16,239 nucleotides of DNA from Flavobacteriales bacterium. Lineage in GTDB: Bacteria > Bacteroidota > Bacteroidia > Flavobacteriales > Flavobacteriaceae. Both the position numbers and the translations under genes were made by a program. Positions 6,539-13,608 of the stretch are shown piece by piece. The stretch spans positions 1 to 16,239 of the forward strand of contig JALVEJ010000042.1 in assembly GCA_027031025.1 (NCBI GenBank), given 5' to 3'. The stretch's first letter is position 1. Each line of letters opens with the position of its first letter. Below the pieces are notes generated by a model, which made no database searches, was not told the DNA's origin, and saw only the letters and a list, made by a program, of their open reading frames with translations.

Positions 6539-7873
6539 ATGGAAAAAATTTCCTTCAAAACCATCAACAAACTCGCCATTCCGTCTATACTCGCCGGAAT
6601 TATCGAGCCGGTGATTTCCATAACTGATACGGCAATCATCGGGCATGTTAAGGAATTTCCAACCGAAAGTCTGGCGGCAGTCGGTTTAGTCGGCTCGTTT
6701 ATGTCGGCTTTGTTTTGGATATTGGCACAGACCAAAAACGCCATTTCGAGCATTGTCAGTCAACATTTAGGGGCTAAAAGACTGCATCACATCAAAACTT
6801 TGATACCGCAGGTTTTGTTGATGAATTTACTTTTGGGGATTATCTTAGTTTTTGTAACCCGGTATTTTGCCAAAGATATTTTTGAAATATATGCCGCCAA
6901 ATATCGTATCTTAGATTTTTCAGTTGTTTACTATAAAATTAGGGTATTTGGATTAATCTTTACTTTGATAACTTTTACTTTGTTCGGTATTTTTCGGGGG
7001 TTACAAAATACGTATTGGGCGATGTTTATCAGTGTAATCGGCGGTATCATCAATATTGTTTTAGATTATTTGCTGGTATATGGTGTTTCCGGTTATTTTA
7101 AACCTATGCATATTGAAGGCGCGGCTTGGGCAAGTTTAATAGCGCAATTTGTGATGATGATTTTAGCAATAACCGTATTTTTACGTAAAACACCTTTTGA
7201 TTTAAACATAAGCCTACAAATTCATTCGCATATCAAGCGATTTCTGAGTATGACCGGCAATTTGATTATTCGCACTATTGCTTTGAATACAGCGATATTT
7301 CTATCAAATCGCTACGCCACTTCTTACGGCAAAAACGCCATAGCCGTTCATGTTATTTTGACTAATATTTGGCTCTTTACCACTTTCTTTCTCGACGGTT
7401 ACGCCGATGCCGGCAATTCGCTAGCCGGTAAGCTCTATGGCGAAAAAGATTTTTTGAATTTAAAAAAACTAACCGGTAAGTTGATTAAGTATAGCGAATT
7501 TGTAGCCCTAGGCTTGGCTTTGGTTTTTATTATATTTTATAAACCAATCGGGAGTTTGTTTACCAATGAGCCCGAAGTTATCGCTTTATATGAACAAGTT
7601 TTTTGGCTGGTGATTTTGATGCAGCCCGTAGGCGCCATAGCCTTCATTTTTGACGGTATTTTTAAAGGTTTGGGTTGGGTTAAATTTTTACGAAATATGC
7701 AGTTGGTAGCTACTTTTGTTGTGTTTGTTCCGGTATTGTTGATATTGGATGCTTACGGATTGAAACTTTATGGTGTTTGGATAGCTTTTTTGCTTTGGAT
7801 GGCAGTCAGAGCCGGGAGTTTGTGGTGGCGGTTTGAACGGTTTTTTAAGCAGGAAAAACCTATTGAAACATAA
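6539..7873 (+). CDS. MATE-family (DinF-like) multidrug/toxin efflux transporter
   Basis: A 444-residue inner-membrane antiporter with about 12 hydrophobic helices arranged as two homologous halves. It is expected to export organic or cationic compounds using Na+ or H+ gradients; the substrate cannot be read from sequence. MATE hallmarks are present: the first helix with the P14 and P24 positions and SITDTAIIGH (27-36), RGLQNT (153-158) at the end of the first half's core, and in the second half DGYADAGNSLAGKLYG (286-301) and FDGIFKGLG (371-379). The DG-A-N-G-G pattern is more like the DinF branch than NorM. The ATG at 6539 is chosen because it gives the standard N-terminus (ISFKTINKLAIPSILAG). 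It is fused directly to the last copy of the upstream repeat and no other gene shares its transcription unit. Confidence 0.92.
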   Translation: MEKISFKTINKLAIPSILAGIIEPVISITDTAIIGHVKEFPTESLAAVGLVGSFMSALFWILAQTKNAISSIVSQHLGAKRLHHIKTLIPQVLLMNLLLGIILVFVTRYFAKDIFEIYAAKYRILDFSVVYYKIRVFGLIFTLITFTLFGIFRGLQNTYWAMFISVIGGIINIVLDYLLVYGVSGYFKPMHIEGAAWASLIAQFVMMILAITVFLRKTPFDLNISLQIHSHIKRFLSMTGNLIIRTIALNTAIFLSNRYATSYGKNAIAVHVILTNIWLFTTFFLDGYADAGNSLAGKLYGEKDFLNLKKLTGKLIKYSEFVALGLALVFIIFYKPIGSLFTNEPEVIALYEQVFWLVILMQPVGAIAFIFDGIFKGLGWVKFLRNMQLVATFVVFVPVLLILDAYGLKLYGVWIAFLLWMAVRAGSLWWRFERFFKQEKPIET

Positions 7874-7891
7874 AAAAAAGAATTTTAAACT

Positions 7892-7934
7892 TCTTAATGA
7901 TTTTGTTATTTAACATTAAGGCATTAAGATTTTT
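7892..7934 (+). terminator. Weak candidate terminator after the MATE gene
   Basis: TCTTAATG (7892-7899) can pair with CATTAAGA (7922-7929), followed by five T (7930-7934). A competing copy CATTAAG at 7914-7920 can pair with the same left arm. The stem is A/T-rich and the loop is long, so termination would be weak. Confidence 0.3.
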
Positions 7935-8016
7935 ATACTATCGTAAACACTACGTCTTTGAGGATGCTTTTGTATTTTGAATCGCAATAAAATATCCAAA
8001 TTAAATCTGTAATTAC

Positions 8017-8059
8017 AAAAAATGAGGCTGTCTCGATTGCTTTTGAGACAGCCTCATTT
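8017..8059 (-). terminator. Strong intrinsic terminator of the DUF3857 operon
   Basis: A perfect 15-bp stem, AAATGAGGCTGTCTC (8020-8034) with GAGACAGCCTCATTT (8045-8059), and a 10-nt loop. On the minus strand the stem runs into a T-tract (from the A-run 8017-8022). It lies 25 nt beyond the stop codon of the 732-residue protein. On the plus strand the following bases are not T-rich, so the strong direction is minus, although the hairpin may also block read-through from the MATE gene. Confidence 0.88.
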
Positions 8060-8083
8060 AAAGGAAACATCTTTTTTAAACTT

Positions 8084-10282
8084 TTATTTTCTCAATAAAA
8101 GTTTTTCTTGTGTAAACTGATGTGAAGCTTTTAAGACATCCACCATTTTAGGCCAATTGGCATTGGGTTCATAATTGTGAAAATAAGATTCTGCTACATC
8201 AATAATTATTTTATCTCCTTCTTGTTTAGCAGAACTTATAAAGCTTCCAACATCGTTTTTGACTGACTTGTTCAATTTATCCAAACCTTTAACCTTATAA
8301 CCGGCAGGTAATTTGATGCTGATATGATATTTGGCGGTATACGGATAATATCTGTATATATTTTCAGTGCGTTTCAGTTCCTTTTCATCCACATCATCTT
8401 GACGTCCTATTAATTTTCCGGCTAAAAGAATAGTATTTCTGCCGGCTTTTTTAGTCAAACCTTCTTTGATGTTATAGGATTCGTGATATTGAAAATCTTT
8501 CTGGTTGGCATATCTACCTAGTTTATCAATGCCAAAATCATAATGGTCTATTTTGACTTCATAATATTCTTCGATATCTTTTTTAAAGTTTTCTTTTCTT
8601 TTGTCTTTATTCTTTTTGATAGCGGCGTTGAGTTTATTGATAGTACTACGGCCTCTTTTACGTTTGGCTTTGTTGTGCAGGATAGATTTACCGTCATTAA
8701 ATCTCTTATAATCGTCATCATAAAAATCGTAAACGCTTACCATGTTTGCTCGGATTGCTCTTTTTTTATGCCCTTTAGCATTGACTGTTTGTTTGACGGC
8801 TATGTCTTTAAATTGATCGTCGAGATTGACTTCCATGTTTTTTTCAATAACATTATCTTCAATGGATGAAACCGGCATGGTAAAGTCGTCAATACTTTCG
8901 GGCTTGCCCAATTTGTTGAGTTTCAATACGTAAGCAGAATTGCCTTCATACAACGGATGAATTTCCCCGGCTACCCCAAACAACGGATCTTCAACTAAGG
9001 ATTGTAAATACATGGTTTCACCGCCGGGCAAATACACTTTGGTAACATAATCTAAATAATAATTGGTCAGCAGGTCTTTCATGCCGCCCAGTTTTCTGTA
9101 TTTTACTAAAATCAACTCGTGTTTGAGTTTCTCTTTTTCTAAAAAACTGTGTAAAACGGAATGAAACGTGTATTCGTTTAACAAATTAACATCATTCATC
9201 CAAACATTGGCAAGCATGGGGTCAATATCTTCAAAAACAGTTGCTTGTAACACCGGTTGAATGGCATAATAACGCAAATTGTTATAAAATCTTTCAATAC
9301 GTTTTTTTGGCGATTTGATATTTTTTAAGTTCTTGTATAATTTGACTAAGGATTTGTTGTTAAATTTATAAGTTTTATAAGTTTCCAAAACTTCGTCTTT
9401 GGTTACGTGTCTCTTGATTTTACCTCTTTCTTTTGCTAAAAAGGCACCCATTTTTTTTCTAATGCTATTACTTGGCGCAAAGCCTACTTGAAACTTGATT
9501 GAAGGATATTCTACCAACGGGAATACCCAGGATTTGGCATCTCGTGATTTAACATTGTCCATAATGATTTTGTAGGCAATACGTTTAGGGTCGGAAGTTC
9601 TGACTTTTTTGATGTCCGGTGCGCCGTTAAGATTTTGAAAGTTTAAATAAAACTTTTTGCCCATATTGAGGTCAACTTCTTCCCTGATAATAGGATAATC
9701 GGAATTCAAGGTTGTATAGACCGGCGGAAAAGTCGCTCCGTTTCTAATATATAAATAGTCGCTGTCAAAGTAATAGTAATCGACAATATCGCCAATTTCA
9801 AGATTTGGAATGGCTATTTTATTAACATCATCTTCTTTGACTGTATTTTTTTTAATATCAATTTTGATTTCTTTTTTGTTGGGTTTAATGATTTTGACAT
9901 TAAAGTTGGTTATTTCTTTGTCTTTTTTCTTAAAACCTAGAATATTTACACTGCCATTATTGTTTTCTTGCTCGTATTTGAATTTTGAATATTCATCGAG
10001 GGCGGCTTGGTCCAGAATTTTAATACGTCTTCTGAAATAAGATTCTACAAAGACAATTCTGTTTCGTCTTTTATAGTTATAATAATGCTTTTGATAGAGG
10101 ATAACAGCAGATTGGTCTTTGTATTTATCAGCGTCAAATTTAATTTTTTTGGCAGGGTCATTATGCGGCCAAATTAATCGTTTAATTTCAGCTGCTTTCT
10201 TTTTTCTAAACTGTGCTTGTGCCGTAAAATTCAAACCGAATATAAAGGCTAAGCTAATTAAGAGTATTTTTTTTAAGGTCAT
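8084..10282 (-). CDS. Exported DUF3857-type protein with degenerate transglutaminase-like domain
   Basis: A 732-residue protein with a signal peptide (MTLKKILLISLAFIFGLNF, likely cut after AQAQ near residue 24), so it is periplasmic or surface-exposed. Residues ~58-290 look like the beta-rich DUF3857 domain, including YFRRRIKIL, VKIIKPNKKEIKIDI and PNLEIGDIVDYYY. Residues ~310-455 align by eye with the transglutaminase-like domain of its neighbour, but the catalytic positions appear to be Y371 (for Cys), Y412 (for His) and Q427 (for Asp), so it is probably inactive. A very basic stretch (538-568) follows and the C-terminus is beta-rich. It starts 38 nt after the 646-residue partner and the pair ends at a strong terminator. 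The function is unknown; a non-catalytic partner or substrate-binding role is inference. Confidence 0.75.
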   Translation of the reverse strand: MTLKKILLISLAFIFGLNFTAQAQFRKKKAAEIKRLIWPHNDPAKKIKFDADKYKDQSAVILYQKHYYNYKRRNRIVFVESYFRRRIKILDQAALDEYSKFKYEQENNNGSVNILGFKKKDKEITNFNVKIIKPNKKEIKIDIKKNTVKEDDVNKIAIPNLEIGDIVDYYYFDSDYLYIRNGATFPPVYTTLNSDYPIIREEVDLNMGKKFYLNFQNLNGAPDIKKVRTSDPKRIAYKIIMDNVKSRDAKSWVFPLVEYPSIKFQVGFAPSNSIRKKMGAFLAKERGKIKRHVTKDEVLETYKTYKFNNKSLVKLYKNLKNIKSPKKRIERFYNNLRYYAIQPVLQATVFEDIDPMLANVWMNDVNLLNEYTFHSVLHSFLEKEKLKHELILVKYRKLGGMKDLLTNYYLDYVTKVYLPGGETMYLQSLVEDPLFGVAGEIHPLYEGNSAYVLKLNKLGKPESIDDFTMPVSSIEDNVIEKNMEVNLDDQFKDIAVKQTVNAKGHKKRAIRANMVSVYDFYDDDYKRFNDGKSILHNKAKRKRGRSTINKLNAAIKKNKDKRKENFKKDIEEYYEVKIDHYDFGIDKLGRYANQKDFQYHESYNIKEGLTKKAGRNTILLAGKLIGRQDDVDEKELKRTENIYRYYPYTAKYHISIKLPAGYKVKGLDKLNKSVKNDVGSFISSAKQEGDKIIIDVAESYFHNYEPNANWPKMVDVLKASHQFTQEKLLLRK

Positions 10283-10320
10283 CTTTATTATTTTTTATTA
10301 ATTGATTTAGAAATGTTAGA

Positions 10321-12261
10321 TTATTTTTTTACCAGAACTATTTGGGTTTGATAAATGTCATTGAGTTTTTTATAAACTTTTTGCCAAGCATCCAAGTTTT
10401 TTTTGTGGATAATGGCATTGGGAAAAATGAATTTTTTGGTATAAATCAATTTATTACCTTCGGTTTTAAAGCTGATGTCAACTTGAAAATCATCATTGAC
10501 AGCATGCAAATCATTGGGAACTTCACTAAATTTATAACCTTGAGGTATTTCAAGAATAGTTTTGGTTTCCAGATGCGATTTTTTATAGAATTGGTAAGGG
10601 GTTTTACGTTTTTCGAAATCTAATCCACCGTAATCTTTGTCATAGTCAAAATCGATATACATTTCATTGTCAAAAGTAGAAACGGCATTTTTTAAGGTAA
10701 AATCATAATCCAGTTTTATGTCAGCTTCCCGGTTGGTTAAATCTGAGGTTTTGATGTTTTTTAATACATAATTGGTATCATCACCTCTTAGGAAGTATTG
10801 TAAAGCTTCTTTTTTCTTGTTGGTTTTAATGGTATTGTAGCCTTGTAAAAATGCTGTCCGGCTTTGTCCTTTATAAACTTCTTTGACATGTCCGGTCAGG
10901 TTTTCTCCTTCTACTTTCATGGTTTTTTCATAAGTTTTCAGGTTATGTTTGGCATCGTGCACCGGTACTTTTTTTAGCATAAATTTGTTGCCATCTTCAA
11001 TCATCACTTCCCGTCCTTGTATGCGTTCGGCATATTCTCCAAAAGGCACATATGATTCTGTAGCATCCAGATAATAAGGTTTTCCGTTTAAAAACAGGGT
11101 ACATATCATGTGGTTGTCAACCGCCAAGCTCGGGGTGCTGTAATCGTAGGCAATACGCCTGGTCCCTATCCATGTGCGTCTGGCATCATAACCGGCTTTT
11201 TTAAGCATACCGGTCAGTAGGTTTGCCATACCTTTACAGTCGCCGTAGCGTTTTTCATAAACATTTTGAGATTCGTCCGGTTTGTAGCCGGCTAAACCGT
11301 CTTCAAAGGCAATATAGCGGATGTTGTCTTGCACCCAATAGAATATGTTTTTTATTTTGTCTACATCGGTTTTACCTTTCTTTTTAAGTTCGTTGACTTT
11401 ATTAGCATAAAGTGCCGGCTTTTCTTTTAAACGTTTAATCAAAGAATGATACCACTTGTAGAGGTCACCGGTTTGGTCAAATACTTTATGCGTTTGATTG
11501 GTTTTGTCAACATAAGATTTTGTCAAAACCAAAACATGAGGATACAAGTAGGTGGGTCCTTGCATGTGTGATTCGTTATACATTGCCGGAATATTGTGTA
11601 AAATATATTCGGTTACGTTGGCTTTGTATTTGTCACTGTAATAAGATTTCTTTTTGATGTCATAACCGGTAAAATTCATTTCTTTGAGTTCGACATTAAC
11701 TTTTTTAGGGATAATAAACCGGATGGTTTTGTTAATGACAGGTTGTTCCTTGGCAAAGTAAACCGAGGTAAAATATTTGGGGTCGTAGTAGGTTTTCCGG
11801 TATTCGTATTTATAAATATAACCGGTCATGGGAAAGCGTAAGTTGGCAAATTTTACACGGTTGTCGTGGTAAAACAAGTCGTTGACTTTAACATATTGGT
11901 CATTAACTTTTAATTGTTGGCGTCTGTTTAATTTATTTTTAAACCGCAAACTGACATCCCCGGAATTGTCATCATAAAACAGATATTCTTGGATGAAGGC
12001 ATTGTCTTTAATACTCATTAAAGTTTCTTTGCCTTTCATTTTGATATGATAGTTGTTAGATTTTCTATCAAATTTGTATTGGTAGTTTTCTTCCCCATCC
12101 AAAATGACGACTTCTACATCTTTCCGGTCTTTAAATTTTTTAGCCAAATTTTTGGCTTTTTGTATTTCTTCTGGACTGGGGTCGGCACGGACTTGTGCCA
12201 ATAATAATGCGTTTTGCGATGAAAAAACCAACATCACAATGAGTAATATGAAGTTTTTCAT
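10321..12261 (-). CDS. Exported DUF3857/transglutaminase-like protein with intact Cys-His-Asp triad
   Basis: A 646-residue protein with an N-terminal signal peptide (MKNFILLIVMLVFSSQNAL, cut near residue 22-25; no lipobox cysteine). Residues ~45-240 form a DUF3857-like beta domain, with GYIYKYEYRKTYYDP and RFIIPKKVNVEL. Residues ~296-425 are a transglutaminase-like core with the triad C342 in KRYGDCKGMANLLTGML, H384 in AVDNHMICTL and D399 in PYYLDATES. The C-terminal ~220 residues are beta-rich and unassigned. This family acts outside the cytoplasm, but substrates are generally unknown; peptide-bond or isopeptide chemistry is possible from the triad. The gene heads the operon with the 732-residue paralogue-like partner, 38 nt downstream. 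The start follows A-rich DNA. The triad assignment is confident and the biological role is not known. Confidence 0.85.
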   Translation of the reverse strand: MKNFILLIVMLVFSSQNALLLAQVRADPSPEEIQKAKNLAKKFKDRKDVEVVILDGEENYQYKFDRKSNNYHIKMKGKETLMSIKDNAFIQEYLFYDDNSGDVSLRFKNKLNRRQQLKVNDQYVKVNDLFYHDNRVKFANLRFPMTGYIYKYEYRKTYYDPKYFTSVYFAKEQPVINKTIRFIIPKKVNVELKEMNFTGYDIKKKSYYSDKYKANVTEYILHNIPAMYNESHMQGPTYLYPHVLVLTKSYVDKTNQTHKVFDQTGDLYKWYHSLIKRLKEKPALYANKVNELKKKGKTDVDKIKNIFYWVQDNIRYIAFEDGLAGYKPDESQNVYEKRYGDCKGMANLLTGMLKKAGYDARRTWIGTRRIAYDYSTPSLAVDNHMICTLFLNGKPYYLDATESYVPFGEYAERIQGREVMIEDGNKFMLKKVPVHDAKHNLKTYEKTMKVEGENLTGHVKEVYKGQSRTAFLQGYNTIKTNKKKEALQYFLRGDDTNYVLKNIKTSDLTNREADIKLDYDFTLKNAVSTFDNEMYIDFDYDKDYGGLDFEKRKTPYQFYKKSHLETKTILEIPQGYKFSEVPNDLHAVNDDFQVDISFKTEGNKLIYTKKFIFPNAIIHKKNLDAWQKVYKKLNDIYQTQIVLVKK

Positions 12262-12354
12262 AATAAATAATAATTAAATAATTATATTTGCTTTGAAACT
12301 TTTTTAATGATTTAAAATCAATAAAGACTATTGATTGCTAATATTTTATTAAAG

Positions 12355-12384
12355 ACCTACTAGGTTTTTGAAAACCTAGTAGGT
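12355..12384. repeat. Perfect palindromic repeat ACCTACTAGGTTTT
   Basis: ACCTACTAGGTTTT (12355-12368) is followed by a 2-nt loop and its exact reverse complement (12371-12384). It lies in the gap between two minus-strand genes. The core is shared with 530-541 and, in variant form, with 546-580. It resembles short palindromes (AGACCTA-AGGT type) that I recall scattered between genes in many Bacteroidota, possibly mobilised by a REP-associated tyrosine transposase; no such transposase is in this window. Confidence 0.75.
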
Positions 12385-12420
12385 TGTGATCTTCTGTTGA
12401 CAGAGGATTTTATTTTTAAC

Positions 12421-12458
12421 TTTTTTGTAAAAATCTTCAAGAAGATTTGTTGTTACAA
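12421..12458 (-). terminator. Weak candidate terminator after the beta-barrel gene
   Basis: AAATCTT (12431-12437) pairs with AAGATTT (12442-12448) around a 4-nt loop. Outer arms TTGTAA (12425-12430) and TTACAA (12453-12458) extend the stem past a bulge. On the minus strand the inner stem is followed by a short T-run before ACAAAAAA. It is about 100 nt beyond the stop at 12555, so assignment to that gene is uncertain. Confidence 0.25.
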
Positions 12459-12554
12459 CAGATGTAGATGAAATTTTAATCAAATCAATACGATGAAAGT
12501 ATTTGATATAACTTATTAATTATGAATTTTGCGTAAGTTTGGGCTCCTTACTGT

Positions 12555-13154
12555 TTAAAAATCACCAAATCTGTATCCAATAACTAATTTTCCGGAGAAA
12601 AATATTGATTCGGGTTTGATTTCTTCAACTTCTCTATCGGGGTCGTTAGCATCAGGTGCAATTTTGAAATCACTTGACAAATAAGTGCCAATACCAAGAG
12701 AATATTCAAAAATAAAACCGGAATCGGTCACTTTTTTTGCGCCGGCTTCAAAACCAATGCCTGTATAAGATTGTTTATAAGTCTCAATAAGATCTACTGA
12801 ATTTCCATTTATATCCTTGGAGTATTCTCTTGTGTAATCAACTGATGAATTAACTGCAAATAAATCAACATACCATTGGTCACCACCATTGTAAGGGCTG
12901 TAATAGTATTTTGCTCTTAATTTTTCGGCAAAACCGGATTGTGTGCCGTCATAATCCTCTGAATTTAAAAAAGCATAAGCTTTTCCAAAAAAAGGTTGTA
13001 AACTTAATTCCACACCGAAGTTCTCATTTAACAAATATTCTCCTTGAATATCAGCCGCTCCCAAAATAGTTGTAACCGGATTGATCTTGACTTCGATTTG
13101 TGCTTGTAAACTAAGCGTAGCTCCAAATAGTAATACAAATAATAGTTTTTTCAT
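12555..13154 (-). CDS. Small outer-membrane beta-barrel protein (DUF3575-like or porin-like)
   Basis: A 199-residue exported protein with a clear signal peptide (MKKLLFVLLFGATLSLQAQ, cut after residue ~19). The mature part has short alternating strands such as EVKINPVTTILGAADIQGEY, FGVELSLQPFF, AKYYYSPYNGGDQWYVDLFA, YTGIGFEAGAKKV and FIFEYSLGIGTYL. It ends in GKLVIGYRFGDF with a terminal Phe, as in 8-stranded outer-membrane barrels. The opening 'NP...G...GEY...N-FGVELS' resembles DUF3575-type barrels of Bacteroidota, but the subfamily is not certain. It is not in an operon: the upstream side is the divergent clpB promoter region and the downstream side is a 293-nt gap. A possible promoter is at 13184-13191. 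The role is unknown; such proteins usually act in envelope integrity or as minor channels. Confidence 0.8.
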   Translation of the reverse strand: MKKLLFVLLFGATLSLQAQIEVKINPVTTILGAADIQGEYLLNENFGVELSLQPFFGKAYAFLNSEDYDGTQSGFAEKLRAKYYYSPYNGGDQWYVDLFAVNSSVDYTREYSKDINGNSVDLIETYKQSYTGIGFEAGAKKVTDSGFIFEYSLGIGTYLSSDFKIAPDANDPDREVEEIKPESIFFSGKLVIGYRFGDF

Positions 13155-13183
13155 TTTTTTTTTTGTTTTTAAAATTATGGCAA

Positions 13184-13191
13184 CAAATATA
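13184..13191 (-). promoter_or_regulatory. Candidate -7 element for the beta-barrel gene
   Basis: On the minus strand this reads TATATTTG, a full match to TAnnTTTG, and lies about 30 nt before the ATG at 13154. No TTG -33 element is found at normal spacing, so the call is tentative. Confidence 0.4.
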
Positions 13192-13373
13192 AATTATTTT
13201 TTTGTATCCTTTACATTTAATTATGTATTTATGGTTTAATAATTTTGAAATTAAATTTTTGATAAATATTACGATTTTAAATGTCTTTTTTTTGTTTTAT
13301 TAAGAGAATTTAATGAAAAAAAATAAAGATTCTGCGAAAAATAAGACTTTGATTTTTGTTTTTCTCCTCCTTT

Positions 13374-13471
13374 CCTCAATTCCTCAAATTTCAAGCAGAA
13401 ATAAAGTGTGAAGCAATAAGTAATCATCAATGCTCCATGCAATCTATAAAGCAAGAACAATCCTCAATTCC
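13374..13471 (+). repeat. Second-locus copy of the ~88-bp repeat
   Basis: CCTCAATTCCTCAAATTT begins at 13374 and the next unit start, CCTCAATTCC, is at 13462, a period of 88 nt. Between them the order of blocks matches the array at 6346-6432: GTGTGAAGCAATAAG, then TAATCATCAA, ATGCAATCTATAAA and AGAACAAT. The shared order and period show the two loci carry one repeat family in the same orientation, each upstream of a plus-strand gene (a MATE gene and clpB). Confidence 0.75.
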
Positions 13472-13503
13472 ACAAACAAAATGCAATTTCGTCATAAAAA
13501 CAA

Positions 13504-13535
13504 GACAAAACAGCAGGCTTTAGCGTCGTTTTGTC
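13504..13535. promoter_or_regulatory. Inverted repeat overlapping the presumed clpB -33 region
   Basis: GACAAAAC (13504-13511) and GTTTTGTC (13528-13535) are perfect reverse complements with a 16-nt spacer. The right arm contains the TTTG used in the candidate clpB promoter. It may be an operator or a hairpin; it does not match CIRCE. The regulatory role is inferred from position only. Confidence 0.4.
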
Positions 13536-13569
13536 GTATTTGTAACTTGGGAATAAATTTTGTAACTTG
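13530..13569 (+). promoter_or_regulatory. Candidate clpB promoter with TTTGTAACTTG direct repeats
   Basis: TTTG (13530-13533) lies 20 nt upstream of TAAATTTTG (13554-13562), which is one base longer than the TAnnTTTG consensus. TTTGTAACTTG occurs twice, at 13539-13549 and 13559-13569, exactly 20 nt apart, bracketing the -7-like element. The direct repeat could be a regulator site, such as a heat-shock control element; this is inference. A leader of about 40 nt would precede the ATG at 13609. Confidence 0.35.
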
Positions 13570-13608
13570 AACGGCGAACTAAAAAACTAAACTTAAAAAT
13601 ATTAGACT

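Larger units (their letters stand above)
13155..13608. other. 454-nt divergent intergenic region upstream of clpB
   Basis: This very AT-rich region separates the divergent beta-barrel gene and clpB. It contains a -7-like element for the minus-strand gene, an A/T-rich stretch without recognisable features (about 13200-13360), one complete ~88-bp repeat unit, an 8-bp inverted repeat and a direct repeat near the probable clpB promoter. No convincing gene is present. Confidence 0.7.

Noticed and set aside
8543..8869. Plus-strand ORF of 108 codons rich in Phe, Ile and Val
   Set aside because: It is the antisense shadow of a Lys/Asp-rich part of the 732-residue minus-strand gene, with no promoter or homology of its own.
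13313..13411. A 32-codon plus-strand ORF that looks like a small signal-peptide or membrane peptide (Lys-rich start, then a TLIFVFLLLSS stretch)
   Set aside because: Its hydrophobic half is encoded by the pyrimidine-rich start of the ~88-bp repeat, the equivalent frame is not kept in the other units, and it ends inside the repeat. It is more likely a chance ORF.
13269..13460. 63-codon minus-strand ORF in the clpB upstream region
   Set aside because: It runs antisense through AT-rich DNA and the repeat unit, its composition is low complexity, and no family is recognisable.
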